This document shows, in pieces, positions 8,092 to 16,933 of a stretch of 64,000 bases of DNA. Location: NCBI GenBank assembly GCA_020848545.1, contig JADLHZ010000095.1, forward strand, positions 1 to 64,000. The letters are read 5' to 3'. Source of the stretch: Deltaproteobacteria bacterium. GTDB lineage: Bacteria > Myxococcota > JADLHZ01. How positions within the stretch are numbered: the first letter of the stretch is position 1; every line of letters starts with the position of its first letter. Under the pieces are notes generated by a model. The model ran no database searches. It worked only from the letters and a program-made list of their open reading frames with translations, and was not told the DNA's origin. Made by a program: the position numbers and the translations under genes.

Positions 8092-9765
8092 ATGGACCAA
8101 GTACGCTCCTTCGCCACTCGGGTCGCCCTGTACGCGGGCGGCTCCGTCTTCGTGGCAGCGATCGCCGCCTACTTCGTCGTTGGCACGCTCGGGCCGACCG
8201 CGAGCGAGGCGATCGGGGTGCGCCTGATCGCCAGCATCTTGATCATCGGCGGCGTCGGCACGGCGCTCGCGTATCAATATGTGCAGCAGTTCGCCAAGCA
8301 GCTCGCCCGCCTGCAGGAGGAGCTGCGCCGCGCCGAAAACGGCGGCCGCTTCGACTACGTGGGCGAGGGCGCGCTGGCGGACGTCACCAAGGCCGTCCGC
8401 GGCATCGCCGTCCGCCAACACGAAGTCGTCCAAGGCCTCGGCGCCAACATCGAAGGCCAGAGGAAGACGGCGCAGCGCTTCTTGGAGACCTTCACCCTGG
8501 TGGGCGACGGCGTCCGAACGCAGATCGACTCGGTCACCGAGACGTCGGCCGCGATCAACCAGTCGACCGCGTCGCTGCGCGAGATCGCCGACAGCGTCGA
8601 CACCTTGGCGAAGAGCGCCGAAGACTCGAGCTCGAGCGTGTTGCAGATGGTGGCGACGTCGAACGAGGTCGCCGAGAACATCCACAACCTCGCCGCGGCC
8701 GTTGAAGAGACGACGTCGTCGATCGAAGAGATGACTTATTCGATCAAAGAAGTCGCGAAGAACATCGAGCAGCTGTCGACGACCGCGGAAGAGACGGCGT
8801 CGTCGATGAGCGAGATGGACGTGTCGATCAGCCAAGTCGAGTCGAACGCCACGGAGACGACGCGCCTCTCCGAGCAAGTGATGAACGACGCCGAGAAGGG
8901 CGTGCAGTCGATCAACCGCACGCTCACCGGCATCGACAAGATCAAGGAGTTCTCGCAGACCGGCGCGCAGGTGATCGGCGGCCTCGGCGAGAAGATCTTG
9001 GAGATCGGCAACATCCTGAACGTCATCGACGACGTCGCCGAGCAGACGAACTTGCTCGCGCTGAACGCCGCCATCATCGCCGCGCAGGCGGGCGAGCATG
9101 GCCGCGGCTTCGCGGTCGTTGCCGACGAGATCAAAGATCTCGCCGAGCGCACCGGTAACTCGACCAAAGAGATCGCGGCGCTGATCAAGAGCGTGCAGGA
9201 TGAGTCGAAGAAGGCCGTCAGCGTCATGGAGCAGGGCGTGCGCAACGTCGAAGAGGGCGTGCGCTTGGGCCACGAAGCCGAGGACGCCCTCCGTAAGATC
9301 TTGGAGTCGGCGAACAAGTCGACCCTGATGGTGCGCGCCATCGCCGCGGCGACGCTCGAGCAGACGAAGGGCAGTAAGCAAGTGACCGGCGCGATCTCAC
9401 GCATCGCCGAGACCGTGCAGCAGATCGCGCTGTCGACCAGCGAGCAAGCGAACGGCTCCGAGCAGATCATGAAGTCGGCCGAGCGCATGAAGGTGATCAC
9501 GCAGCACGTCGAGCGCTCGAGCCAGGAGCAGAACCGCGGCGGCAAGCAAGTGACGAGCGCGATCGAAAAAGTCAGCGAGATGGCCAATCAGATCAACCGC
9601 GCGCAGCGCGAGCAGACGAAGGGCAACGAGCAGGTCCTCTTGGCGATCGAGCGCATCCGCGAAGTCGCCGAGCGCAACCAGCGGGTCCTGCGCGACTTCG
9701 AGGCGATCACCGCCGAGGTCAACGAGCGCTTGGACGCCATGAAGGCCACGATCGAGCGGCGCTGA
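8092..9765 (+). CDS. Methyl-accepting chemotaxis protein without periplasmic sensor
   Basis: The 557-residue protein has two closely spaced N-terminal membrane helices (about 10-31 and 42-62), so almost nothing is periplasmic. A long coiled coil follows with the signalling hairpin at about 312-345, containing [20 protein letters not shown], then [18 protein letters not shown]. This tip closely resembles that of FrzCD. It would dimerise and control a CheA kinase through CheW. The region after the hairpin has four EQxxGxxQ heptad units spaced 27-29 residues apart. A GAGGAC-like ribosome site precedes the ATG at 8092. No che genes are nearby, so its partners lie elsewhere. Confidence 0.92.
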   Translation: MDQVRSFATRVALYAGGSVFVAAIAAYFVVGTLGPTASEAIGVRLIASILIIGGVGTALAYQYVQQFAKQLARLQEELRRAENGGRFDYVGEGALADVTKAVRGIAVRQHEVVQGLGANIEGQRKTAQRFLETFTLVGDGVRTQIDSVTETSAAINQSTASLREIADSVDTLAKSAEDSSSSVLQMVATSNEVAENIHNLAAAVEETTSSIEEMTYSIKEVAKNIEQLSTTAEETASSMSEMDVSISQVESNATETTRLSEQVMNDAEKGVQSINRTLTGIDKIKEFSQTGAQVIGGLGEKILEIGNILNVIDDVAEQTNLLALNAAIIAAQAGEHGRGFAVVADEIKDLAERTGNSTKEIAALIKSVQDESKKAVSVMEQGVRNVEEGVRLGHEAEDALRKILESANKSTLMVRAIAAATLEQTKGSKQVTGAISRIAETVQQIALSTSEQANGSEQIMKSAERMKVITQHVERSSQEQNRGGKQVTSAIEKVSEMANQINRAQREQTKGNEQVLLAIERIREVAERNQRVLRDFEAITAEVNERLDAMKATIERR

Positions 9766-9766
9766 C

Positions 9767-11782
9767 ATGAGCGGCAAACGCACGCAGATCATCGCCCTCG
9801 CCGGGCTCATCGCCGTCGTGACCGCGGTCTACGGCGCGCACTTCGACAACGACTTTCACTTCGACGACTCGCACGCGATCCAGTCGAACCCGCACATCAC
9901 GACCTTGGCGAATGCCGGGCGCTTCTTCGTCGATCCGACCACCTTCAGCTCATCGATCTCGCACCAAGGTTACCGGCCGCTGCTCACGCTCGAGTTCGCG
10001 ATCGACTACGCGATCGGCGGCGGCCTGCGCACGGTGCCGTTCCATATCCACAGCTTCTTGCTCTTCGCGCTGCTGATCCTCTGCGTCTACGGGCTCATCG
10101 CGAAGTACCTGAGCGCGCCCGACGGCCCCTTCGAGCTGTCGCGGGCCCGCGTGCTCGCGTTCGTCGGCGCCGCGGTGTTCGGCCTGCACCCGGTGTGCGC
10201 CGAAGCCGTCAATTACATCGTCCAGCGCGGCGATGTTTGGAACGCGCTCGGCGTCACCGCGTCGCTGCTCGTCTATTTGCATCGACCAAAGCCCTTCGGC
10301 TGGCACTTGGGGCCGATGCTCCTCTCGTGCTTCGCCAAGCCGGCGGCCGTCATGTACTCGCCGATCCTCGGCGCGCATGCCTACTTCTCGAGCCCGAAGC
10401 CCGGCGTCGTTCAGCGCACCATCTACATGTTCAAGCAAGCGTGGCCGTCGATCATCTTGGTCGTCGCGTTCTTCCTCATGCACCACAAGCTCGAAGGCTC
10501 GAACGTCGAGCCCGGCGGCGCCGACAAGTGGGCGTACTGGCGCACGCAGCCGTTCATGCTCGCCTACGAGATCAAGTGCTTCTTCCTGCCGACCACGCTC
10601 ACCGCCGACACCGACATGTCGACCGTCGAGTGGGCGAGCTGGGAGTTCGCGCTCGGCATCGGCCTCGTGCTCGGCATGATCGTCGCGATGTTCCGCCTTG
10701 GGCCGTCGCCGCGCACGCGCCCGATCGCGGTCGGCTTCGCCTGGTTCCTGCTCGCCAACTTGCCGACGTCGGTGCTGCCGCTCGCCGAGATCACGAACGA
10801 TCACCGCATGCTCTTCCCGTACGTCGGCCTCGTGTTGTCGTTCACGACGATGGCCGGCTTCCTCTACGGCAAGCTGCTGCAGTCGACGCGCGAGCAGGCC
10901 AAGGCGATCGCGGCGGCGGTGCTCGCGGCGGCGTTCGTGCTCGAAGCGATCGGCACCGTCGAGCGCAATCGCGTGTGGGACTCGGAAGAGTCGCTGTGGA
11001 AAGACGTCACGATCAAGTCGCCGAAGAACGGCCGCGGGCTCATGAACTACGGCCTCACCCTGATGGCGAAGGGAGACTTGAAGGGCGCGCTCGACATCTA
11101 CGAAAAAGCGCACCCGCTCATCCCCAACTACGCGTACCTCGAGACGAACATGGGCATCGTCAAAGGCGCCCTCGGCGGCATGGACGATCAAGCCGATCGG
11201 CACTTTCGCCGCGCCATCGCGCTCATCCGCGAGCCCGTCGCGCACCCGTACTTCGCGCGCTACTTGGTGCAGCGCGGACGCTTCTTCGAGGCGCGCAACG
11301 TGCTGCGCGAGGGGCTCGCGCGCCAAGCCGACCACTGGCCGATCCGCGTCGCGCTGCTCGACGTGCTCGATCGCATGGGCGCCTACGGCGAGCTGAAGCG
11401 CTTGCTCGAGGAGACCCGCTCGATCTTTCCGGGGCGGCCCGAGCTCAACCGCTTTCAGAACGCGCTCGGCACGGCGGCGACCCGCAAGAAGCAGCTCGAA
11501 ATGGGCACCAGCCTGAACCTCGACGAGCGCTGCCAGCTCGCCGAGCTCTTCTATGGCTTTGGCGAAGCCGACGCCGCGCTGCAGACGGCGACGGCGATCA
11601 TCACCGAGAGCTCGAATGCTTGGTGCGGTCATCGCATGGCGGCGTATGCGCTCGCCGACATGCAGCGTTGGTCGGACGTCGTGCATCACGCCGATCTCGC
11701 GCTCGGCATGCCCGGCGGCGATCCAAACCAGCGGACCGCGCTCGATCAGTTGCGGCAGGAAGCGCGCACCCGGCAGCAATAG
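9767..11782 (+). CDS. Membrane TPR protein resembling TMTC-type O-mannosyltransferases
   Basis: The 671-residue protein has about nine or ten membrane helices in its first 400 residues and TPR-like helical repeats from about 420 to the end. An early FHFDDSHAIQSNPHI segment resembles the acidic D-D region in the first loop of GT-C enzymes and TMTC proteins, which transfer sugars from polyprenyl-phosphate carriers on the outer face of the membrane. Bacterial members are mostly uncharacterised. It starts one base after the MCP stop and is probably cotranscribed. The GT-C link is suggestive, and catalytic function is not certain. Confidence 0.75.
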   Translation: MSGKRTQIIALAGLIAVVTAVYGAHFDNDFHFDDSHAIQSNPHITTLANAGRFFVDPTTFSSSISHQGYRPLLTLEFAIDYAIGGGLRTVPFHIHSFLLFALLILCVYGLIAKYLSAPDGPFELSRARVLAFVGAAVFGLHPVCAEAVNYIVQRGDVWNALGVTASLLVYLHRPKPFGWHLGPMLLSCFAKPAAVMYSPILGAHAYFSSPKPGVVQRTIYMFKQAWPSIILVVAFFLMHHKLEGSNVEPGGADKWAYWRTQPFMLAYEIKCFFLPTTLTADTDMSTVEWASWEFALGIGLVLGMIVAMFRLGPSPRTRPIAVGFAWFLLANLPTSVLPLAEITNDHRMLFPYVGLVLSFTTMAGFLYGKLLQSTREQAKAIAAAVLAAAFVLEAIGTVERNRVWDSEESLWKDVTIKSPKNGRGLMNYGLTLMAKGDLKGALDIYEKAHPLIPNYAYLETNMGIVKGALGGMDDQADRHFRRAIALIREPVAHPYFARYLVQRGRFFEARNVLREGLARQADHWPIRVALLDVLDRMGAYGELKRLLEETRSIFPGRPELNRFQNALGTAATRKKQLEMGTSLNLDERCQLAELFYGFGEADAALQTATAIITESSNAWCGHRMAAYALADMQRWSDVVHHADLALGMPGGDPNQRTALDQLRQEARTRQQ

Positions 11783-11819
11783 AAGCTGTCAGACAGCTGA
11801 TGACTGACAACTCACTTCT
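11781..11819 (+). promoter_or_regulatory. Two mutually exclusive hairpins upstream of tatA/B
   Basis: AGCTGTC-A-GACAGCT (11784-11798) is a perfect inverted repeat. The same bases can pair instead as TGTCAG (11787-11792) with CTGACA (11804-11809), with outer AGAAG (11781-11785) and CTTCT (11815-11819) also complementary. The region reads as degenerate seven-base units. It could be an attenuator-like switch or simply a remnant repeat. Confidence 0.4.
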
Positions 11820-11834
11820 GTGTACGATCGTTTC

Positions 11835-12116
11835 GTGTTCGGACTCGGAGTCTGGGAAATCGCCGTCATCGCCGTCGTGGCGCTGCTCGTGCTCGGGCCG
11901 GACAAGCTGCCCTCGGCGGCGAAGTCGCTCGGCAAGGCGCTGCGGGATTTTCGGCGCGCGGGCGATGACATCAAGCAGCAGATGATGGGCGACGTCGACG
12001 AGCCGGTGCGGCCGCCGCCGAAGATCGCCGTGCAGAAGCCGGAAGGCCAAGTCGACGCGTCGCCGGAGCCACCGCCGCCCGCCGAGCCCAGCGCTGACCC
12101 GAAGCCGCACGGATGA
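11835..12116 (+). CDS. Twin-arginine translocase subunit TatA/TatB
   Basis: The 93-residue protein starts VFGLGVWEIAVIAVVALLVL, the short membrane helix of TatA/TatB, followed by GPDKLPSAAKSLGKALRDFR, the conserved hinge and amphipathic helix. A Pro-rich cytoplasmic tail ends the protein. It acts with TatC in exporting folded proteins with twin-arginine signals. I chose the GTG at 11835 because family members start about one residue before FGxG; the GTG at 11820 is an alternative. TatA and TatB cannot be told apart confidently here. It overlaps tatC by four bases. A likely Tat substrate, PhoD, is encoded at 24.9-26.4 kb. Confidence 0.9.
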   Translation: MFGLGVWEIAVIAVVALLVLGPDKLPSAAKSLGKALRDFRRAGDDIKQQMMGDVDEPVRPPPKIAVQKPEGQVDASPEPPPPAEPSADPKPHG

Positions 12117-12916
12117 GCGAGCCGCAAGCGTCAGGTCCCGGGCCCGTCCATCAGGCGCCGATCGACCCGATCGACGACCACCGCTTCACTTTGATCGAGC
12201 ACCTGACGGAGCTACGCAAGCGCGTCGGCTGGTCGCTCCTGGCCGTCGCGATCGGCACCGGCCTCACGGCCTACTTCGTCGACGAGCTCTTTCACTTCTT
12301 GGTGACGCCGATCTTGCCGTTCTTGCCGCCGCCCGGGAAGCTCATCGTCCTGTCGCCGCTCGAGCAGGTCGTGGCTTACCTGCGCATCGCCGTCATCAGC
12401 GGCGTGTTCGTTGCCTCGCCGGCCATCTTCGCGCAGATCTGGGGGTTCGTCTCGCCTGGGCTCTATCCGCGCGAGAAGAAGTTCGTCCTGCCCTTCATCT
12501 TCTTCGGCACCGCGTTCTTCATCGGCGGCGCGGCGTTCGGCTTCTACGTGTTCCTGCCGATGACCTTCAAATTCTTGGTCGGCGTGATCCCCGCCGACGT
12601 GATGCCGCAGTACACCGTGGAGAAGTACTTCTCGCTCGTCACCCAGCTGCTCTTGGCGATGGGCTTCATCTTCGAGCTGCCGCTGGTCATCGCGATGCTC
12701 TCGCTCGCCGGCATCGTCACGCCGGCGCAGCTCAAGAAGTTTCGCCGCTACAACGTCGTCCTCGCCGTCGTCCTGAGCGCGATCATCACGCCGACGGTCG
12801 ATCCATATTCGCAGCTCCTGATGGCAGGGCCGATGATCGTGTTCTACGAGCTCGGGATTGTTTTTGCGGTGTTGACGGATCGGCGGCGCAAGGCCTCGGC
12901 GGCGGGCGGCGCCTAA
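12113..12916 (+). CDS. tatC: Sec-independent translocase TatC
   Basis: TatC binds twin-arginine signal peptides and forms the core of the Tat export site in the inner membrane. The 267-residue sequence has [19 protein letters not shown] near the N-terminus, the conserved HL-ELR-R segment before helix 1, then [29 protein letters not shown] and about six membrane helices. The N-terminal 25 residues before the first motif are Pro-rich and slightly long. The ATG overlaps the tatA/B stop. It converges with the methylmalonyl-CoA mutase gene, their ends overlapping by four bases. Confidence 0.95.
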   Translation: MSEPQASGPGPVHQAPIDPIDDHRFTLIEHLTELRKRVGWSLLAVAIGTGLTAYFVDELFHFLVTPILPFLPPPGKLIVLSPLEQVVAYLRIAVISGVFVASPAIFAQIWGFVSPGLYPREKKFVLPFIFFGTAFFIGGAAFGFYVFLPMTFKFLVGVIPADVMPQYTVEKYFSLVTQLLLAMGFIFELPLVIAMLSLAGIVTPAQLKKFRRYNVVLAVVLSAIITPTVDPYSQLLMAGPMIVFYELGIVFAVLTDRRRKASAAGGA

Positions 12917-14535
12917 CGCAAGAGGTCGTGCTCGCCGAACACGACGCGCATGGCGTCGCTGATCTCGCCGACCGATCCGTAGACGCGCACGGCGTCCAAG
13001 ATCTTCGGCACGAGGTTGTCGCCCGACTTCGCCGCCGCGGTGATCGCCGTCAAAGCGTCGGACACGGCCTTCTTGTTGCGCCCTGCCTTCACCTCGCCCA
13101 AGCGGCGCTTTTGCCGTTCTTCGAGCGCGGGATCGAGCTCGAGCGCTTTCATCTTCGGCTCGCCGGGGGTCGTGAACTGGTTCATGCCGACGACGACCTC
13201 GCGCTTCTCTTCGACCGCGCGCTGATACGCGTACGCGGCGTCCTCTATCTCCTTCGTCTGGTAGCCCTGCTCGATCGCTTTGACGGCGCCGCCTTGGCGA
13301 TCGATTTCGTGGATGTACACCTTCGCCTTCGCGATGAGATCGTCGGTCAAGGCTTCGATCGCGAACGATCCACCGAGCGCGTCGATGGTGTCAGCGACGC
13401 CGGACTCGTAGGCGATGATCTGCTGCGTGCGGAGCGCGAGCTGCACGGCCGCTTCGGTCGGCAAGCCGATCGCTTCGTCGCGCGAGTTCGTATGCAGCGA
13501 CTGCGCGCCGCCCATCACCGCCGCGAGCGCTTGCAGGGTGACGCGGACGACGTTGTTGTCTGGCTGCTGTGCGGTCAGCGTGGAGCCGGCGGTCTGGGCG
13601 TGGAAGCGAAGGCCGAGGGAGCGCGGATCCTTCGCGCCGAAGCGTTGGCCCATGATCTCAGCCCACAGCGTGCGCGCGGCGCGAAACTTCGCGACCTCTT
13701 CCAAGAAGTTGTTGTGCACGTTGAAGAAGAACGCGAGCCGCGGCGCGAACTCGTCGACGTGGAGGCCCGCCTTCAGCGCGGCGTCGACGTACGCGATTCC
13801 GTCAGAGAGCGTGAACGCGAGCTCTTGCGCCGCGGTCGCTCCAGCTTCGCGGATGTGGTAGCCGGAGATCGAGATCGTGTTCCACTTCGGCACTCGCTCT
13901 TTGCAGAACGCGAAGACGTCGGTCGTCAGCCGCATCGAGGGCGCCGGCGGAAAGATGTACGTGCCGCGCGCGATGTACTCCTTCAAGATGTCGTTTTGGA
14001 TCGTGCCGTTCAGCTTGTCCGGCGCGACGCCCTGCGCTTCGGCCGTGGCGATGTAAAGACAGAGCAGCGTCGAGGCCGTCGCGTTGATCGTCATCGACGT
14101 CGAGATCTCGGCGAGCGGCAGGCCCTTCAACAGGAGCTGCATGTCGGCGAGCGTGTCGATCGCCACGCCCACCTTGCCGACCTCGCCGAGCGCGCGCTCG
14201 CTGTCCGAGTCGTAGCCCATCTGAGTCGGCAGATCGAAGGCGACGGAGAGCCCGGTCTGCCCTTGCGAGAGCAGGAAGTGGTAGCGGCGATTCGACTCTT
14301 CGGCGTCGCCGAAGCCGGCGTACTGGCGCATCGTCCACAGCTTCGAGCGGTACATCGTCGTTTGCACGCCGCGCGTGAACGGTGCTTCGCCGGGGACGCC
14401 GAGCGTGCGCGGCGAAGGTGCGTCGTAGAGCGGTGAAACATCGGTGCCGGAGCTCGTCTGAAAGCGGCTCTTCCGCTCCGACAGCTTTTTCAAAGCTTTG
14501 GCGTAAACCTCGCGTTGCCACTCGCGCGTACTCAT
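12913..14535 (-). CDS. Methylmalonyl-CoA mutase, large catalytic subunit
   Basis: The enzyme interconverts methylmalonyl-CoA and succinyl-CoA using adenosylcobalamin. The 540 residues cover the substrate-binding TIM-barrel only: [34 protein letters not shown] and [12 protein letters not shown] are clear family motifs. The usual C-terminal B12-binding domain with DxHxxG is missing, so a separate small-subunit gene is expected elsewhere, as in the two-gene type of mutase. Related isobutyryl-CoA mutase-type enzymes share this layout and are not excluded. It is transcribed alone, divergent from the TonB-dependent receptor gene. Confidence 0.9.
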   Translation of the reverse strand: MSTREWQREVYAKALKKLSERKSRFQTSSGTDVSPLYDAPSPRTLGVPGEAPFTRGVQTTMYRSKLWTMRQYAGFGDAEESNRRYHFLLSQGQTGLSVAFDLPTQMGYDSDSERALGEVGKVGVAIDTLADMQLLLKGLPLAEISTSMTINATASTLLCLYIATAEAQGVAPDKLNGTIQNDILKEYIARGTYIFPPAPSMRLTTDVFAFCKERVPKWNTISISGYHIREAGATAAQELAFTLSDGIAYVDAALKAGLHVDEFAPRLAFFFNVHNNFLEEVAKFRAARTLWAEIMGQRFGAKDPRSLGLRFHAQTAGSTLTAQQPDNNVVRVTLQALAAVMGGAQSLHTNSRDEAIGLPTEAAVQLALRTQQIIAYESGVADTIDALGGSFAIEALTDDLIAKAKVYIHEIDRQGGAVKAIEQGYQTKEIEDAAYAYQRAVEEKREVVVGMNQFTTPGEPKMKALELDPALEERQKRRLGEVKAGRNKKAVSDALTAITAAAKSGDNLVPKILDAVRVYGSVGEISDAMRVVFGEHDLLR

Positions 14536-14621
14536 TTGGCGAGCGCCGCTAACACAGCCATGTCGAGACGGCGATCACAAAATTTGAACCTCTCCGAATC
14601 AGTGGTTAAATCGCACGCTGC

Positions 14622-16904
14622 GTGGGTCCCCTCCCCCTATTGTTCGTGTTCATGGCCGCCGCTGACGAGCCGGCGAGCGCGCCGGCGTCCGCGCCCGCGT
14701 CAGAGTCCGCCTTGGACGACGCCGCGCTCGATGCGGCGTTCGGCGGCGAAGGCCTCCTCGGCACGCTCGAAGAGGAGAAGCAGCTCTTTCAAACCGCGTC
14801 GAAGACGGCGACGACGCTCGACGAGACACCGGCGATCATCACCGTCTTGACGCGTGACGATATCCGCCGCCTCGGCCTCCGCACGCTGGCCGAAGCTTTG
14901 CCGCTCGTCCCCGGCGTGAGCGTCGCACTGAGCAACACCGGCGAGCGGCGCTTCAACTTCCGCGGCAGGAACAGCATCGCGAGCGAAGGCGTGAAGGTGC
15001 TCGTCGACGGCCACTCGATGAACGAGCCGTCGACGAGCGGCGCCACGCGCGTGTTCGACACGTATCCGCTGCAGCACGTGGAGCGCATCGAGATCATCCG
15101 CGGCCCGGGCTCGGCGCTTTACGGCGCCAATGCCTTTACGGGTGTCATCAACTTGGTCACCCGCAAGACCGACAAGATGAGCTACGAGATCATGGGCCAG
15201 GCCGACTCGCTGCTCACCTTTGGCGCCGGCATCCACGCGTCGCAAGAGCTCGGCCCTGTGCACCTGTCGGCGTTCGTCGGCGCGTCGACTTCGCAAGGCA
15301 GTCGACAATCCATCGCCCAAGACCGCTTCAGCGGCACCGCCGACGCGGCGCAGGGGATCTCGCCGGCGCCCGCCGACACGCGCGAGCGCCGGATCGATGG
15401 CCTCGTGCGCTTCGACTACAAGTACGTCGAGGTTGGCGTCGGCTTCTCCGGCAAAGGCCGCGGCGACTTCGCCGGCGTCGACTTCGTGCTGACCGGCGCG
15501 CAGCGAGCGAACCCGCCGGCGGAGCAGCAGTTCGCGCAGGCCTTCGTCGACGCCGTGTTCAAGACCGGCACGCTCTTCGAACGGGTGACGCCGCAGCTGC
15601 GCTTCTACTTCGATCAGTTCACGCAAAACGAGGACGTCCACCTGACGCCGGCCCCGTTTCGGATCGGCCGCGACCTCGACGGCGATGGCCGCGACGAAAT
15701 CTGGCCCGAGGGCCGCCGGCGCAAGCGCTTTGCTCGAACGATGAACATCGGCGGCGAGCTGTCGAGCTCGTTCGTCTTGTTCAAGGGCAACACGCTCTCG
15801 GCAGGCTACGTGCACGAGTTCCAGCGCCAGCTCGAGGCGTACCAAGACGCCAACTTCGACGTCGAGAGCGGCGCGGTGACGCCGTTTCAGCGCCAAGCGC
15901 CCCACACGCAGCCGAGCTACGATCGCGAGATCGTCGCCGGCTACCTCGAGGACTATTGGAAGATCTTCGACATCGCGGCCGTGACCGGCGGTCTGCGCAT
16001 CGACTACTATCGAGACTTCGGCCTCGCGTTCAGCCCGCGGGCTGCCGTCGTCGTGCAGCCGCTCGACGGTTTCTACCTCAAGGCGCTCTACGGTCGGGCC
16101 TTTCGCGCGCCGAGCTTCACCGAGCTGTTCGCGCGCCGTGAGCCGGCGGTGATCGGAAATCCGACCTTGCGGCCGGAGATTCTGAACACCGTCGAAGGCC
16201 AGGTGAGCTTCCGCCGCAAGAACCCGTTCAAAGACGATCGCAAGACGCCAATCGTCGACAAGCTGTTCGCGCAGGCGACGTACTACTGGACGCAGATCGA
16301 CGATCCGATCGTCGTCGGCGATCAGATCGGCGGCAGCGGGCCTCGCCGCTTGACGAACCTCGGGCGGGCGGTGCTTCAAGGCGCCGAGATCGATCTGCGG
16401 CTCTCGTTCATCGAGCGTCTCGGCTTCGTCGCCAACGGCAGCTTCCGTTCTTCGCGCAACGCGCAGACCGGCCAGCGGCTCTCGGAGGTGGCCGACGTGC
16501 TGTTCAACGTCGGCGCGAACTTTTGGATCTTCCCCTGGCTCGGCGTCGACGTCGGGCTCGTCTTCGAGGGCGAGCGCAGCCGCTTCCCGGGCGACAATCC
16601 CCTGCGCGCCACCGGAGCGCTGACGAACCCTGACCGCTTGCAGCGCATCCCCGCGGTCGCTGATTTGCGGGCGTCGATCACCATGAAGGACTTCAAGCTC
16701 GGGCCGCTCGAGTTCGACGTGTCCATCATCGGCCGCAACCTGACGAATCAGAAGCAATTCGATCCCTCGCCGCTGTACACCGGGCCCGGATCGCTGACGA
16801 CGCCGCTCGACTATCCGCGGCCGGGAATCTACGCGGGGGGAACGCTGACGTTGCGCTTCGCCCGTGAGGCAAAATCTTCGAGCGCCGAGGCGGCGATCAA
16901 GTAA
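14622..16904 (+). CDS. TonB-dependent outer-membrane receptor
   Basis: The 760-residue protein has a plug domain (about 65-190) with SKTATTLDETPAIITVLTRD at its start and RGPGSALYGANAFTGVINLV around 160, then a 22-strand-type barrel ending TLTLRFAREA plus a short tail. Such receptors import siderophores, cobalamin, metals or glycans using TonB energy. The substrate cannot be told. The only available upstream start in frame is the GTG at 14622 (a stop lies at 14607), and it gives a short uncharged signal-like N-terminus. Two lipoprotein genes follow at 29 and 11 bases, so the three probably form one operon and one outer-membrane complex. Confidence 0.92.
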   Translation: MGPLPLLFVFMAAADEPASAPASAPASESALDDAALDAAFGGEGLLGTLEEEKQLFQTASKTATTLDETPAIITVLTRDDIRRLGLRTLAEALPLVPGVSVALSNTGERRFNFRGRNSIASEGVKVLVDGHSMNEPSTSGATRVFDTYPLQHVERIEIIRGPGSALYGANAFTGVINLVTRKTDKMSYEIMGQADSLLTFGAGIHASQELGPVHLSAFVGASTSQGSRQSIAQDRFSGTADAAQGISPAPADTRERRIDGLVRFDYKYVEVGVGFSGKGRGDFAGVDFVLTGAQRANPPAEQQFAQAFVDAVFKTGTLFERVTPQLRFYFDQFTQNEDVHLTPAPFRIGRDLDGDGRDEIWPEGRRRKRFARTMNIGGELSSSFVLFKGNTLSAGYVHEFQRQLEAYQDANFDVESGAVTPFQRQAPHTQPSYDREIVAGYLEDYWKIFDIAAVTGGLRIDYYRDFGLAFSPRAAVVVQPLDGFYLKALYGRAFRAPSFTELFARREPAVIGNPTLRPEILNTVEGQVSFRRKNPFKDDRKTPIVDKLFAQATYYWTQIDDPIVVGDQIGGSGPRRLTNLGRAVLQGAEIDLRLSFIERLGFVANGSFRSSRNAQTGQRLSEVADVLFNVGANFWIFPWLGVDVGLVFEGERSRFPGDNPLRATGALTNPDRLQRIPAVADLRASITMKDFKLGPLEFDVSIIGRNLTNQKQFDPSPLYTGPGSLTTPLDYPRPGIYAGGTLTLRFAREAKSSSAEAAIK

Positions 16905-16933
16905 GATGTAGGACATTGCACGGGAGGCGACGG

